Shown: positions 8,774-17,714 of the stretch, in pieces
Numbering within the stretch: position 1 is the first letter of the stretch
How the letters are laid out: each line of letters opens with the position of its first letter
Assembly (NCBI GenBank): GCA_021731445.1
Contig: JAKFXK010000029.1
Span: forward strand, 1-64,000
Direction: 5' to 3'
Length of the DNA stretch: 64,000 bases
Origin: Nevskiaceae bacterium
Lineage (GTDB): Bacteria > Pseudomonadota > Gammaproteobacteria > Nevskiales > Nevskiaceae
The notes under the pieces: generated by a model
What the model was told of the DNA's origin: nothing
What the model saw: the letters and a program-made list of their open reading frames with translations, nothing else
Database searches by the model: none
Made by a program: the position numbers and the translations under genes

Positions 8774-8877
8774 TTTTGCCACTTCAAGTCGACTGGCAAG
8801 CGGTGCGCAATTTGTGGATAACTTGTGCGCGAAAGGCAAAACTTTTCACGCTTTCAGCCACTTGGCGCAGCGGGATG

Positions 8878-8901
8878 AAAAGCGGGCATTTTCTGCCCGC
8901 T
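8878..8901 (-). terminator. Putative terminator of the FHA/DUF1338 transcript
   Basis: An 8-bp perfect stem (AGCGGGCA / TGCCCGCT, loop of five) is followed on the minus strand by four T. It would stop minus-strand transcription coming from the DUF1338 gene after it has crossed the structured repeat. The T-run is short, so strength is uncertain. Confidence 0.4.
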
Positions 8902-8974
8902 AGTGCCTTGGGGGCTGAAAAAATCAGCTTAAAAAATCCGGCCCCGTCACTCCAGACATGGCATGGCTGATGAC

Positions 8975-9245
8975 TAGGGCGTGTCATCAATTGGACAGTC
9001 GCAGCGGCCGAAGGCTGTTTTGGGGCAGCGCAAGGCGGCGAGTGAGGGGAATAGTGGTTCTATTTCCCTCACTGGCCAACGCAGCGATGCCCCAAAACAG
9101 TCCGGCCCCACAGGGTTGCGGCCAAAACCGCGCATTGCGGCGTCACAAGGCTTGCGAATGGAACAACCATTCGCTGCGCCCCGTTCCTTGCACTGCGCGG
9201 TTTTGACCCGCAACGCTGCGATTGCCCAGTTGATGACACGCCCTA
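8975..9245 (-). repeat. Structured ~270-bp palindromic element, copy 1
   Basis: Non-coding element bounded by inverted ends TAGGGCGTGTCATCAATTGG (8975-8994) and its complement (9226-9245), 19 of 20 paired plus one G-T. Inside are nested helices: 9015-9026 with 9089-9100 (12 bp perfect), 9042-9054 with 9060-9072, 9123-9134 with 9194-9205 (12 bp perfect), and the hairpin 9154-9174 with loop AACAA. The same layout recurs at 18907-19176. It lies 18 bases after the DUF1338 stop and would be transcribed as its 3' tail. No obvious target duplication is seen. Small frames across it differ between copies and are not genes. Confidence 0.85.
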
Positions 9246-9263
9246 GCGCTATCGCGTCGCCAT

Positions 9264-10220
9264 TCAGCACGCAGGTACCGCAGTCCGGGTGGAGGCCGCG
9301 TCAAAAATCTTTTCGGCGTTGGCAGCCAGAAAGTGCTTGAACACCAGTGGCGCGCCATCGTCGCACCACAGCCTGGTGCCATCGGCGGCGGTGGCCTGGG
9401 TCCGCTCGATGATCTCGACGAACTGTTTCTCGCTTTCGGCCACGCCGGTGCGGCCATCGGCCTCACGCACGGGTGTGGGCATGGTCGCCGCCATCGTCGC
9501 CGTCTGCCTGAGCTTGGTGCCGGGCGCGCCCTGGATGGCGGGCAGCAGCCTGAAGCCTGCGGCGACCATCTTCGCCGTCATCGCCTCGATGCCCTCGAAG
9601 CCTGCTGCGCGCACGTCGATGGTGACGTGGTTGAAATCCGGCCCCAGCGCCAGCGCGCTGGCCGCTTCGCCAGAGACCGCGGCCACCGCCTGCAGGGTGC
9701 TGCGCCTCAGCGCCGGGCCATTGCGGTGCATGAGCTTGTGGACGAAATGGGCAACGAACATCTCAGCATCTACTGCGCTCAAGCCCCCGGCCGCCTCGGC
9801 CTTGGCGATCAGCGCGATGAAAGCGCCGTGATCGACCGCCGCCGCTTGTTCGGCGCAGTCCTCGCGGATCAAGGCGGCAACATCGGCGGGAAAGGCGTCG
9901 AGATCGACCTCTGAGACGAACACCTTGAACAGCCTGTGATCCTGCCCTGCGACCTGCAAGTCGAAGCTGACCAGTTTCTTGGCCGGAAACCGGTAGTCGA
10001 GTTCGCGGTGCAGGCCCAGCACCCGGGCTGCGCGCACAAACAGCGCGCGTACGGCAGCGTCGGCGGTGCGGATGGCGCCGTGGTCATTGCGCACGAACCC
10101 ACCCTCGGCCTCGACGAGTTTCCGCAGGGCGACGAAGTCCGGCACATTGGCAGCGAACTTGGCCGTGGCGGCGGAAACAAACTGCTGGCGCAGCACAGAA
10201 GGGGGAAGCAGGATGGCCAT
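9264..10220 (-). CDS. DUF1338 family protein (2-oxoadipate dioxygenase/decarboxylase-like)
   Basis: The 318-residue product belongs to the DUF1338/HglS-like metalloenzymes of the vicinal-oxygen-chelate type. Characterised HglS converts 2-oxoadipate to 2-hydroxyglutarate in D-lysine catabolism. The metal-site segment FNHVTIDV supplies a histidine, and EIIERTQ near the C-terminus probably supplies the glutamate. At this size it may belong to the shorter, uncharacterised branch. It starts 6 bases after the first FHA gene's stop and is the last gene of that minus-strand operon. Its link to FHA signalling is unclear. Confidence 0.7.
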   Translation of the reverse strand: MAILLPPSVLRQQFVSAATAKFAANVPDFVALRKLVEAEGGFVRNDHGAIRTADAAVRALFVRAARVLGLHRELDYRFPAKKLVSFDLQVAGQDHRLFKVFVSEVDLDAFPADVAALIREDCAEQAAAVDHGAFIALIAKAEAAGGLSAVDAEMFVAHFVHKLMHRNGPALRRSTLQAVAAVSGEAASALALGPDFNHVTIDVRAAGFEGIEAMTAKMVAAGFRLLPAIQGAPGTKLRQTATMAATMPTPVREADGRTGVAESEKQFVEIIERTQATAADGTRLWCDDGAPLVFKHFLAANAEKIFDAASTRTAVPAC

Positions 10221-10226
10221 GACGAT

Positions 10227-11162
10227 TTAGTTGCGGGGGGATAAGGGGCGAGTGTCACCCTGGCGGTTGCCGGCGAGGCTCAAACGGGACGACTTGCAGT
10301 GATAGCGCACCACGTCGCCGGTCTGGTCGCTCAAGGTGGCGCCACAGGAGATCGCCCCCTCGCCGGCGAGTGCGATGTTCTCGCCTTTCTTGAGCCGGAG
10401 CTCCTCTCCGGAGGCGGTCAGTACATAGCTGCCGTTGCGGCTCAAGTCCACGTACATGAACTTGCCGTGCTCGAAGTCGATGCGGCCATGCAGCCTCGAG
10501 GCCGTGTCGCTGTGCACGTTTACGGTGGCAGCACTGTCGCGGCCGATGAGTATCGGGCAGTCAGAGGTGCGAAACTGGGTCGGGATGCCGCGCACGCGCA
10601 GGGTCAGCTCCATGAACATGCCGGTATTGGCCAGATTCAGCACCGAGGCCAGCCGGGTTTCGTCCTGGCTTTCAGTGGCGTTGAGCAGCACCACTTGGGC
10701 AACCGCAGTCGGGCGCAGATGCAGGCTGTCGTCATTGCCATGCTGGCCCAGCCAGACCTGGCTCGCGCCAATGGCCAGCGCCGGAATCTGCGTCAGCCAG
10801 CTGATCTGCTTGTAGACCCAGTCGCTGCTGAGCCTGCCGTTGTCGATCACCACGTCGCCAAAGCCGAGCGCGGATTTCACCATCAGCCCGCTGCGCTCGC
10901 CCTTGCCAGTGCGCAGCTGCTCGATGCTCTGGTGCAGCTGGCGGGCGGCGGCGAGTGCGGCGGTGGTTTGCGGGAAAAATCCAAGAATCCGACGGCCGTC
11001 CGATTCCAGCAGCATGCCGCCCTGGCGGTCGATCAAGCCCGCAAACTGGTGGCGTTCGGTATGGTTCAACGGCGCATCGGCGATCTCCGCGCCGCGCGTG
11101 TCAGAGAACATCGAGAGCAAAATGGTGCCGCGTAAATTGTTCTTGCCGGTGGCTGTCTGCAT
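10227..11162 (-). CDS. FHA-domain protein with cyclase-like N-terminus (FHA 1)
   Basis: 311 residues. The N-terminal ~165 residues follow a class III nucleotidyl cyclase homology domain: MFSDTRG in place of the first metal loop, SDGRRILGFF in place of the second, then VYKQISWL where the catalytic Asn/Arg helix should be. The Asn and Arg are not visible, so catalysis is unlikely. The C-terminal FHA domain has IGRD, ASRLHGRI and SRNGSYV, the phosphothreonine-binding loops. A tail QTGDVVRYHC is shared with both neighbouring FHA proteins. It sits 13 bases after FHA 2 in the operon. It probably reads threonine phosphorylation made by the divergent kinases; that is inference. Confidence 0.75.
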   Translation of the reverse strand: MQTATGKNNLRGTILLSMFSDTRGAEIADAPLNHTERHQFAGLIDRQGGMLLESDGRRILGFFPQTTAALAAARQLHQSIEQLRTGKGERSGLMVKSALGFGDVVIDNGRLSSDWVYKQISWLTQIPALAIGASQVWLGQHGNDDSLHLRPTAVAQVVLLNATESQDETRLASVLNLANTGMFMELTLRVRGIPTQFRTSDCPILIGRDSAATVNVHSDTASRLHGRIDFEHGKFMYVDLSRNGSYVLTASGEELRLKKGENIALAGEGAISCGATLSDQTGDVVRYHCKSSRLSLAGNRQGDTRPLSPRN

Positions 11163-11175
11163 GGCGGTCTCTCCG

Positions 11176-12048
11176 TCAGGATTCGGGTACTTCTTCGGTC
11201 AGGCAGTCGTAGCGGATCACGTCGCCGGTCTGTTGTACCAGAGTGGCGCCGGGACTGATGACACCCTTGGCGACCAGTGGAAACCGCTCGCCCTGCAAGT
11301 ACACCTCTTCGCCGCCAGTGGTGAGGTAGGTGCCGTTGCGGGAATCGTCGCGGAAATAGAACTTGCCGTTCTCGTGCTGGATCGCGCCATGCAGGCGCGA
11401 CACATTGGGGCCGCCGATGTTGAGTGCGCAGGCGGCATCGCGGCCGACGGTAAAGGGACAGTCGCTGGCGCGCACGACCATGTCCTTGCCACGGCGCGAA
11501 ATCCTGACGGCGCGGTAGAGCGCGTCCTGGCGCAACACCGACAGCTGACGGGTGCTCTCGCGGAAGGTGGTCGCGCGGTCGCGCCAGGCGAGTTCGGTCA
11601 CCCCCTGCAGGGCAGGATTCTCGTCGGTGCCGTGGTAATGCACGAGGTCGACGCGCTGTGCGGCCGGCATCTCACTGGCGAATGCGGGGGTGAGCAGCAC
11701 ACAGTGCTCGCGAGTGTGGCCGAGGATTTCGCGGGCGTGCTCCACCGGCATGTTTTCGACCGAAGCCGGCCAGAGGTCGAGCACCACGCAGCCGCTGAGG
11801 GCCAAGGCGCTGCTGGCGGCCAGCATCTCGGCAGCTGCCTGAAAGGCGAGTGCCGCTTCGAGCGCGATGCCAGGGTTGTTGTAGATGCCGAGGAACTCGC
11901 CGTTGCCGGTGACGGCGATGGCTGCACCGGGCAGTTCCAGCGCAGCCTTGAGCTTGTTGCGATGCGCCTGCGTCAGTGTCGCCGCTGGCGTCTGACTGCG
12001 CAGGGCACCGATGGTGGCGAGCAGGACGGCACTGGAGGAAGCAGCCAT
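11176..12048 (-). CDS. FHA-domain protein with degenerate cyclase-like N-terminus (FHA 2)
   Basis: 290 residues. The N-terminal half keeps the alpha/beta plan of a cyclase homology domain but has lost both metal aspartates. The FHA domain (about 190-265) has VGRD, VSRLHGAI and SRNGTYL, so phosphothreonine binding should be intact. It ends with QTGDVIRYDC, the same tail motif as FHA 1 and FHA 3. It is the middle gene of three FHA paralogues on the minus strand, 27 bases after FHA 3. The ATG at 12048 opens MAASSSAVLLAT; this is not a convincing signal peptide, and a cytosolic location is assumed. Confidence 0.75.
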   Translation of the reverse strand: MAASSSAVLLATIGALRSQTPAATLTQAHRNKLKAALELPGAAIAVTGNGEFLGIYNNPGIALEAALAFQAAAEMLAASSALALSGCVVLDLWPASVENMPVEHAREILGHTREHCVLLTPAFASEMPAAQRVDLVHYHGTDENPALQGVTELAWRDRATTFRESTRQLSVLRQDALYRAVRISRRGKDMVVRASDCPFTVGRDAACALNIGGPNVSRLHGAIQHENGKFYFRDDSRNGTYLTTGGEEVYLQGERFPLVAKGVISPGATLVQQTGDVIRYDCLTEEVPES

Positions 12049-12075
12049 GGGTCAGTTGATGCAGCCCCGGATCTG

Positions 12076-13068
12076 TCAGCCCATGGCGCCTGACACTGCC
12101 ACCACCACGGGTGGCAGCACCGATGGCGGCACCAGCGAGCGCATCAGCGCCGCCACTGAGTCCTCCTCGTGGCAGGCATAGCGCACCACTTCGCCGGTCT
12201 GCTTGACGATGGGGGCGCCGAGGCTGATGACGCCACGGCCCAACAGCGGCAGACGTTCGCGGTGCAGGAACACTTCCTCGCCCTGAGGGGTCAGCAAAAA
12301 AGTGCCGTTGCGCGAGTCATCGACGTAATAGAACTTGTCGTGCACAAACTCGATGCGGCCATGCACCCGTGAGGCGACATTGCCGTCGAGTGGCAGCGTG
12401 CAGCTTTTGTCGCGGCCGAGCGTGAAAGGACAATCGCCGGCTGCCAGCTGAAACACTCTGCCGCCATGTGAAAGTTCCAGCCGCTCGTGGTGGTTCTGCA
12501 CCTCCCGCGGCTCGGGGATGCCGGTGACTTCCGGCAGCCGCAGGGCCGCACTCCGCCAGTCGAGGTCGAAGATGTCGGCCAGTTCGGGGTGGCTATCGAC
12601 CCAGGCGGGCGGCACCGCCAGCCTGGCCCGTTCCGACAGCGGCTTGTCGAGTGCCTCGTAGAGATCGCGCGTCAGCAGCAGGGTGTGGTCGCGTGAGAGC
12701 GACAGCAGCCGGTGGGCGCGAGTCAGCGCCGCCCCGCGTGCGGCATCGTCCTGGCCATCGAGGCCTACCAGCACCGCGCGCAAGGCCATGGGTGCGGCTT
12801 CATCGACCAGCAGTGCGGTGCCGGAAGAAAGAATCTCGACGGCCGCCTGCAGCGCCATCGCCGGTACCGCATGAAACGCGAAAATCCCCTGCTCGCTTTC
12901 CACCACCGAGCCGCCACGGGCGCTGAGTTGTGCCATCAGCGCGACTCGCAGCGCGGGGGGTGGGGGCAGCGGCACACGCAATGAACTCTTGGGATCACTG
13001 AAGCCCAGGTGCAGGGCCACGGCAGCTGGCTTTGCAACGCTGGATAGTTCAGGAGAGTGGACAGTCAT
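12076..13068 (-). CDS. FHA-domain protein with degenerate cyclase-like N-terminus (FHA 3)
   Basis: 330 residues from the ATG at 13066-13068, which follows AGAATA only weakly; the frame is open a little further upstream but would run into the kinase promoter region. The N-terminal ~190 residues again resemble a degenerate cyclase domain with an extra insert. The FHA domain has LGRD, ASRVHGRI and SRNGTFL, followed by the shared tail QTGEVVRYAC. It is the first gene of the FHA operon, divergent from kinase 1 with only 76 bases between start codons. The two operons therefore probably share control. Confidence 0.75.
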   Translation of the reverse strand: MTVHSPELSSVAKPAAVALHLGFSDPKSSLRVPLPPPPALRVALMAQLSARGGSVVESEQGIFAFHAVPAMALQAAVEILSSGTALLVDEAAPMALRAVLVGLDGQDDAARGAALTRAHRLLSLSRDHTLLLTRDLYEALDKPLSERARLAVPPAWVDSHPELADIFDLDWRSAALRLPEVTGIPEPREVQNHHERLELSHGGRVFQLAAGDCPFTLGRDKSCTLPLDGNVASRVHGRIEFVHDKFYYVDDSRNGTFLLTPQGEEVFLHRERLPLLGRGVISLGAPIVKQTGEVVRYACHEEDSVAALMRSLVPPSVLPPVVVAVSGAMG

Positions 13069-13144
13069 GCTCAAAGAATAACCGAGGCCCGTCATGCCCG
13101 CGTGCATGGTCAGCGATGCGCTTCACCCCCTAGAATCGCGATCT

Positions 13145-15508
13145 ATGACCCTTCCTGCGGCTGCCCACTTCCAAAAGCATTGTCCCGGCTGTTTTCAGCT
13201 CAAGGGCGGTGTGGCGATCTGTCCGCACTGTGGCTATGACGAGTCGACGCAGCGCTCGCCGCTGTTCCTGCCGCACGGCACCATCCTCGGCGGGCAGTAC
13301 CGCACCGGCCGCGTGCTGGGCCGCCCCGGCGGCTTCGGCATCACCTATCTCGGCTGGGATGTGAACCTGCAACAGCGGGTGGCGATCAAGGAATACCTGC
13401 CGCGCGAGATCGCGCAGCGCATGCCCAACTCGCTGGAGGTGGATGTCCACACCACCGACGACAGGCGCGGCTTCGAGTTCGGCAAGGAGCAGTTCCTGCG
13501 CGAGGCGCGCATCGTCGCCAAGCTCGACCACGGCAACATCGTCCGCGTCCGCAACTTCTTCAATGCCAATTCCACCGCCTATCTGGTGATGGACTACTAC
13601 GAGGGCATGTCGCTCGGCGACTATCTGTCGAGTGTGCGCAACAAGCTCGAACCCGAACTCGCAGTGCCCCTGGTCAAGCCCATTCTCGAAGGCTTGCAGT
13701 ACGTGCATGAGCGCGGACTCGTGCACCGTGACCTGAAACCCCACAACGTCTACCTCGCCGCCATCGGCAGGCCCATCGTGCTTGATTTCGGTGCCGCGCG
13801 GCAGGCTGCGGGAGACCGTGTGCAGAGTCTCTCGGTGGTGCTGACCGAGGGCTATGCGCCGCTTGAGCAGTACCAGCGCCGCGCCGTGCAGGGGCCGTGG
13901 ACGGATGTCTACGGCGTCGCTGCCACGCTCTACCGAATGATTACCGGTGCCGCGCCGCCCATCGCGCTCGACCGCATCGGCCGCGATCCGGTGGAAGACG
14001 GCGGCTGGTCGGCAGTGCCAGCCGCACTGGTGCCAGCCTTGCGCATGGCATTGGCGGTGCGGCCATCGGATCGCTACCAGAGCGCCATCGAGTTTCGGGC
14101 GGCGCTGGATCGCTATCTGGGCGGTGTCTCCAGCGTGCATCAGCCGACCAGCATCCTGCCGATCAACATGCCGTTCGTGCCGCCGATTGCCGAGCCGCCG
14201 CCAACGGGGCGTTCCCACTCCGCACCCCTGACGGTCGCCGCCACCACGGACTCACAGCCCACCGTGACGGCGCCGCCACGCCCTTCCATCGTGGATCACA
14301 TAGTGGCTGCGGCCGCACAGAATCCGCCACTGCCCGTTGCCCAAGCCGCAGCTGAGACGAAAGCCCCGGTCGAGTCCCCCAACCCCGTGCTGTCGCTGCC
14401 CCAGGTGACGCCGCTACCGCCGCTGATGGCCCCGGCAATGCCGGCGATGCACAACGCGCTCGGTGTGCTGGCGACATCGCCCGCTGGTCGCACAGAGCGG
14501 CTGCTGCCGGGTGCCACACTGCACCGCCGCGTCGCCCAATACACCGCACCGCCACCGCCGGTGCGTAAGCCCATGCATGCCGTCGGTCCCTGGGTGCTGG
14601 TGCTGGTGGCTGCGCTGGTGGTTGGCTATGTGCTGCTGAATGCGCCGGAGGTGCGCGAACGCGCTGCCGCCGCAGACGTACCCGCAACCGCAGCGGTGAC
14701 GCCCCCTCCTGCCATGGTGCCGGCCGCAGTGCTTCCCAGTGCGGTGCTGCCTGCCCTGCTGCCTGCGCTGGTCGCACTGCCAGGCGGCTCGGTGCAGCTG
14801 CAGGAAGCCCGCAACGATGGCGGTGGTGCGCGCGCAGCGCGCATCAGCCCGCTGAAAATGGGGCGCACCGAAGTGACGGTGGCCGAGTTCGGCGATTTCG
14901 TGCAACGCACCGGCTACGACAACCCGCGCTGGCAGAACTATCCCTGCGAATCCGCCGGTGGTCGCCTGCCGGACTGGAACAACCCCGGCTATGCGCAAGG
15001 CGACAACTCGCCTGTGGTCTGCATCAGCTGGGCGGATGCCAATGCCTACACGCAATGGCTGACGCGCGAAACCGGCTTGGGCTACCGCCTGCCGACCGAA
15101 GCCGAATGGGAATATGCCGCGCGGGCCGGCACCAGTGGCAGGCACTGGTGGGGCAATGGCTTCGACTCTGGCATGGCGGCCTGCCAGAGCTGCCCACCAA
15201 AAGTGCCGACCCAGCCCTCTGCCGTCGCCTCTTTCCCAGCCAATCCCTTCGGCCTGTTTGAAACGCTCGGCAATGTCCGCGAATGGACCTGTTCGGCCTA
15301 CGACCGCTACAGCAGCACGGCCGCCGAGCGCTGCAGCGTGGTCGACGAGATGCAGCGTGTGGCGGTGCGTGGCGGCTCCTGGCTGCAAGGGGTCGAGGCG
15401 CTGTCCGCCGATTACCGCGAGGCGTACGAGCCGTACCGGCGCAATGTCTGGACTGGCTTCCGCGTCGTGCAGGATGGCAGCCGTTCCGCACCGCCACTGA
15501 CCCCCTGA
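13145..15508 (+). CDS. Membrane Ser/Thr protein kinase with zinc ribbon and FGE-like domain (kinase 1)
   Basis: 787 residues. Order: zinc ribbon (Cys13, Cys16, Cys26, Cys29); Hanks-type kinase (glycine loop [12 protein letters not shown], Lys82, HRDLKPHN with Asp196, DFG at Asp214); a Pro/Ala-rich linker; one membrane span at about 481-502; and a C-terminal formylglycine-generating-enzyme-like domain ([33 protein letters not shown]). The domain lacks the two catalytic cysteines after GGSW, so it is probably a ligand- or peptidoglycan-facing sensor rather than an enzyme. The ATG at 13145 sits just before the zinc ribbon. Kinase 2 follows after 52 bases. It probably phosphorylates threonines recognised by the divergent FHA proteins. 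Confidence 0.85.
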   Translation: MTLPAAAHFQKHCPGCFQLKGGVAICPHCGYDESTQRSPLFLPHGTILGGQYRTGRVLGRPGGFGITYLGWDVNLQQRVAIKEYLPREIAQRMPNSLEVDVHTTDDRRGFEFGKEQFLREARIVAKLDHGNIVRVRNFFNANSTAYLVMDYYEGMSLGDYLSSVRNKLEPELAVPLVKPILEGLQYVHERGLVHRDLKPHNVYLAAIGRPIVLDFGAARQAAGDRVQSLSVVLTEGYAPLEQYQRRAVQGPWTDVYGVAATLYRMITGAAPPIALDRIGRDPVEDGGWSAVPAALVPALRMALAVRPSDRYQSAIEFRAALDRYLGGVSSVHQPTSILPINMPFVPPIAEPPPTGRSHSAPLTVAATTDSQPTVTAPPRPSIVDHIVAAAAQNPPLPVAQAAAETKAPVESPNPVLSLPQVTPLPPLMAPAMPAMHNALGVLATSPAGRTERLLPGATLHRRVAQYTAPPPPVRKPMHAVGPWVLVLVAALVVGYVLLNAPEVRERAAAADVPATAAVTPPPAMVPAAVLPSAVLPALLPALVALPGGSVQLQEARNDGGGARAARISPLKMGRTEVTVAEFGDFVQRTGYDNPRWQNYPCESAGGRLPDWNNPGYAQGDNSPVVCISWADANAYTQWLTRETGLGYRLPTEAEWEYAARAGTSGRHWWGNGFDSGMAACQSCPPKVPTQPSAVASFPANPFGLFETLGNVREWTCSAYDRYSSTAAERCSVVDEMQRVAVRGGSWLQGVEALSADYREAYEPYRRNVWTGFRVVQDGSRSAPPLTP

Positions 15509-15560
15509 AAATATGACCCGGCAAGCGGCGTAGTCGGTTGACGTCGCTACAATCGGTGCC

Positions 15561-17699
15561 ATGTCCGAACGCGCCACCGCGAACTACCAAAAGCATTGTC
15601 CCGGCTGCTTCCGCCGCAAGGACAATCATCCCGTCTGTCCCCATTGCGGCTACGACGAGGCAGCCTCGCGCAGCCCGCTGTTCCTGCCGCATGGTGCGGT
15701 GCTCGCGGGCCAGTACCGGGTGGGCAAGGTGCTGGGGCGTCCCGGCGGATTCGGCATCACCTATCTCGGCTGGGACATCTACCTGCAGCAGAAGGTGGCG
15801 ATCAAGGAATACCTGCCGCCGGAGATCGCCGCGCGCATCCCCGAAAGCCAGGACATCACCGTCCACACCCAGCACGACCGCAAGAGCTTCGAGAACGGCA
15901 AGGAACAGTTTCTGAAGGAGGCGCGCATCGTAGCCAGGCTGGATCACCCCAATGTGGTGCGCGTGCGGGGCTTCTTCAATGCCAACGACACCGCTTACAT
16001 GGTGATGGACTACTACGACGGCATGAGTCTCGATGCCTACTTTGGCCAGGTGAAGCCGGTGCTGGAGCCGGTGATCGCAAGCTCGCTGATGCAGATGGTG
16101 CTCGATGGCCTCGACTACGTTCACCACCACGGCGTCGTGCACCGCGACATGAAGCCGCACAACATCTACATCGCCGCCGTCGGCAAGCCGATCATCCTGG
16201 ATTTCGGTGCGGCGCGGCAGGCGCTGGCCGATGGCAGCCAGCGTTCGATCTCGGTGGTGCTGACCGAGGGCTATGCGCCGCTGGAGCAGTACCAGCGCCA
16301 CGGCACCCAGGGCCCATGGACCGATGTCTACGGCGTCGCTGCGACGCTCTACCGGATGATCACGGGCAAGCCGCCGATGATCGCGTTCGACCGCATCCAC
16401 CACGATCAGCTCGAGATCGACGACTACATCGGCCTGCCCGAGGCGCTCAAGCCGGTGTTGCGCAAGGCGCTGGCGATCAAGGCCGAAGACCGTTACCAGA
16501 CGGCCGCCGCCTTCAAGCTGGCGCTGGCCATTGCGATGGGCCCGGCGGAGTCGAATGCGCCGATGCCCAGCAAGGATGCCGCCATGGTGAGCCAGATGGG
16601 ACAGGCCAGACCTTCGCCCACTCCCTTGCCCAGCGAGTTGCTGCGCGACACCACCCGCCGCCACGGCAGCCTGCCGGCGGCGATTGAAAATGCCATTACC
16701 AAACCGGCTGTACCGCTGCCGTTCCTTACTCCGGTACTGGCTGTGCAAGCCGCAGCACCCTCGTCACCGGCAGCTGCGCTGCCCTCGCTGCCGGCAGCGC
16801 GGCCATCCGTCTCCCCGTCGGGCGATACCGGCTACCGCACCAGTACGGCCACCGCGCCCAAGCGCCGTCCACAGCTACTGCTGCCCGCACTGGGCTTGGC
16901 CGTCGTCGTCGTCGCTGGCCTCTTTTTGCTGCGGGAGCCTGCCGAGAAGTCGACTGTGGCCGCCAGGCCGGAGCAGCCTGCCAGCACGCCGACAACACCC
17001 CCGCGCAAGACCGCCACCGCCTTGCCGCCAGCGGCGATGCCGGAACTGGCCGAAGTGCCTGCGGGGGTCCGCAACGATGTCGACTACCGCGCCATGCGCA
17101 TCGGCAGGAGCGAGGTGACGGTAGGCCAGTTCCATCATTTCGTGGAGCGTGCCGGGTATGGCAACCCGGCCTGGGTAACCGAACCCTGTGAGGGAGCTTC
17201 CGGCAACTGGGACAACCCTGGCTATTCGCAGACCGACAGCCATCCGGTGGTATGTGTCGACTGGGAAGACGCGCGCCGCTATGCCGAGTGGCTGTCTCAG
17301 GAAACCGGCCGCAAGTTCCGCCTGCCCACCGACCGCGAATGGGAATACGCCGCCGCTGCCGGCAGCAGCAGCCGCTACTGGTGGGGCAATGCCATCAACG
17401 AGAGCAATGCCGTCTGTGCCGATTGCAGCCGCCAGATCCCCGGCAAGCCCTGGATCGTCGCCAGCCTGGGCAGCAATGCCTGGGGCCTGTTCGGCACCGC
17501 CAGCAACGTCCGCGAGTGGAGCTGTTCGGCGCTGCCGCAGGGCAACTGCGCTGCCCCGGCCGATACCGGTGTGCGCATCACCCGGGGTGGTTCCTGGCGT
17601 GACCCGACCTCAGCCCTGCAGACCGATTTTCGTGCCACGCTGGCCAAGGCCCAGCGCAATGCCTGGACCGGTTTCCGGGTGGTCGAAGAGCTGCCGTAG
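15561..17699 (+). CDS. Membrane Ser/Thr protein kinase with zinc ribbon and FGE-like domain (kinase 2)
   Basis: 712 residues, a close paralogue of kinase 1 with the same zinc ribbon (Cys13, 16, 26, 29), Lys82, HRDMKPHN (Asp196) and DFG. The linker is shorter, the single membrane span lies near 439-459, and the C-terminal FGE-like domain contains RLPTDREWEYAAAAG, ASNVREWS and ITRGGSW. Again no cysteine pair follows GGSW, so the outer domain should be non-catalytic. The high similarity of the N-terminal halves, with more divergent linkers and outer domains, suggests one intracellular output and two different inputs. It ends 15 bases from a convergent ABC permease gene. Confidence 0.85.
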   Translation: MSERATANYQKHCPGCFRRKDNHPVCPHCGYDEAASRSPLFLPHGAVLAGQYRVGKVLGRPGGFGITYLGWDIYLQQKVAIKEYLPPEIAARIPESQDITVHTQHDRKSFENGKEQFLKEARIVARLDHPNVVRVRGFFNANDTAYMVMDYYDGMSLDAYFGQVKPVLEPVIASSLMQMVLDGLDYVHHHGVVHRDMKPHNIYIAAVGKPIILDFGAARQALADGSQRSISVVLTEGYAPLEQYQRHGTQGPWTDVYGVAATLYRMITGKPPMIAFDRIHHDQLEIDDYIGLPEALKPVLRKALAIKAEDRYQTAAAFKLALAIAMGPAESNAPMPSKDAAMVSQMGQARPSPTPLPSELLRDTTRRHGSLPAAIENAITKPAVPLPFLTPVLAVQAAAPSSPAAALPSLPAARPSVSPSGDTGYRTSTATAPKRRPQLLLPALGLAVVVVAGLFLLREPAEKSTVAARPEQPASTPTTPPRKTATALPPAAMPELAEVPAGVRNDVDYRAMRIGRSEVTVGQFHHFVERAGYGNPAWVTEPCEGASGNWDNPGYSQTDSHPVVCVDWEDARRYAEWLSQETGRKFRLPTDREWEYAAAAGSSSRYWWGNAINESNAVCADCSRQIPGKPWIVASLGSNAWGLFGTASNVREWSCSALPQGNCAAPADTGVRITRGGSWRDPTSALQTDFRATLAKAQRNAWTGFRVVEELP

Positions 17700-17714
17700 C
17701 CGGATTGCGGTGCG

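Larger units (their letters stand above)
8474..8974. other. nrdA upstream region without genes
   Basis: About 500 bases with no convincing coding frame. It contains a long leader (about 250 bases between nrdA and the NrdR boxes), two NrdR-like boxes (8726-8741, 8758-8773) and a hairpin with a short T-run on the minus strand (8878-8901). The leader has a few short repeated words such as CCCCGGTG but no riboswitch class I recognise. The promoter presumably lies under or beside the boxes. Confidence 0.5.

Noticed and set aside
8474-8839. N-terminal extension of NrdA by an open upstream frame
   Set aside because: The extra part has no family similarity, crosses the NrdR boxes, and a good ribosome-binding site marks the start at 8473.
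8958-9340. Small open frames across structured repeat copy 1
   Set aside because: They are not conserved in copy 2 and are explained by the inverted repeats.
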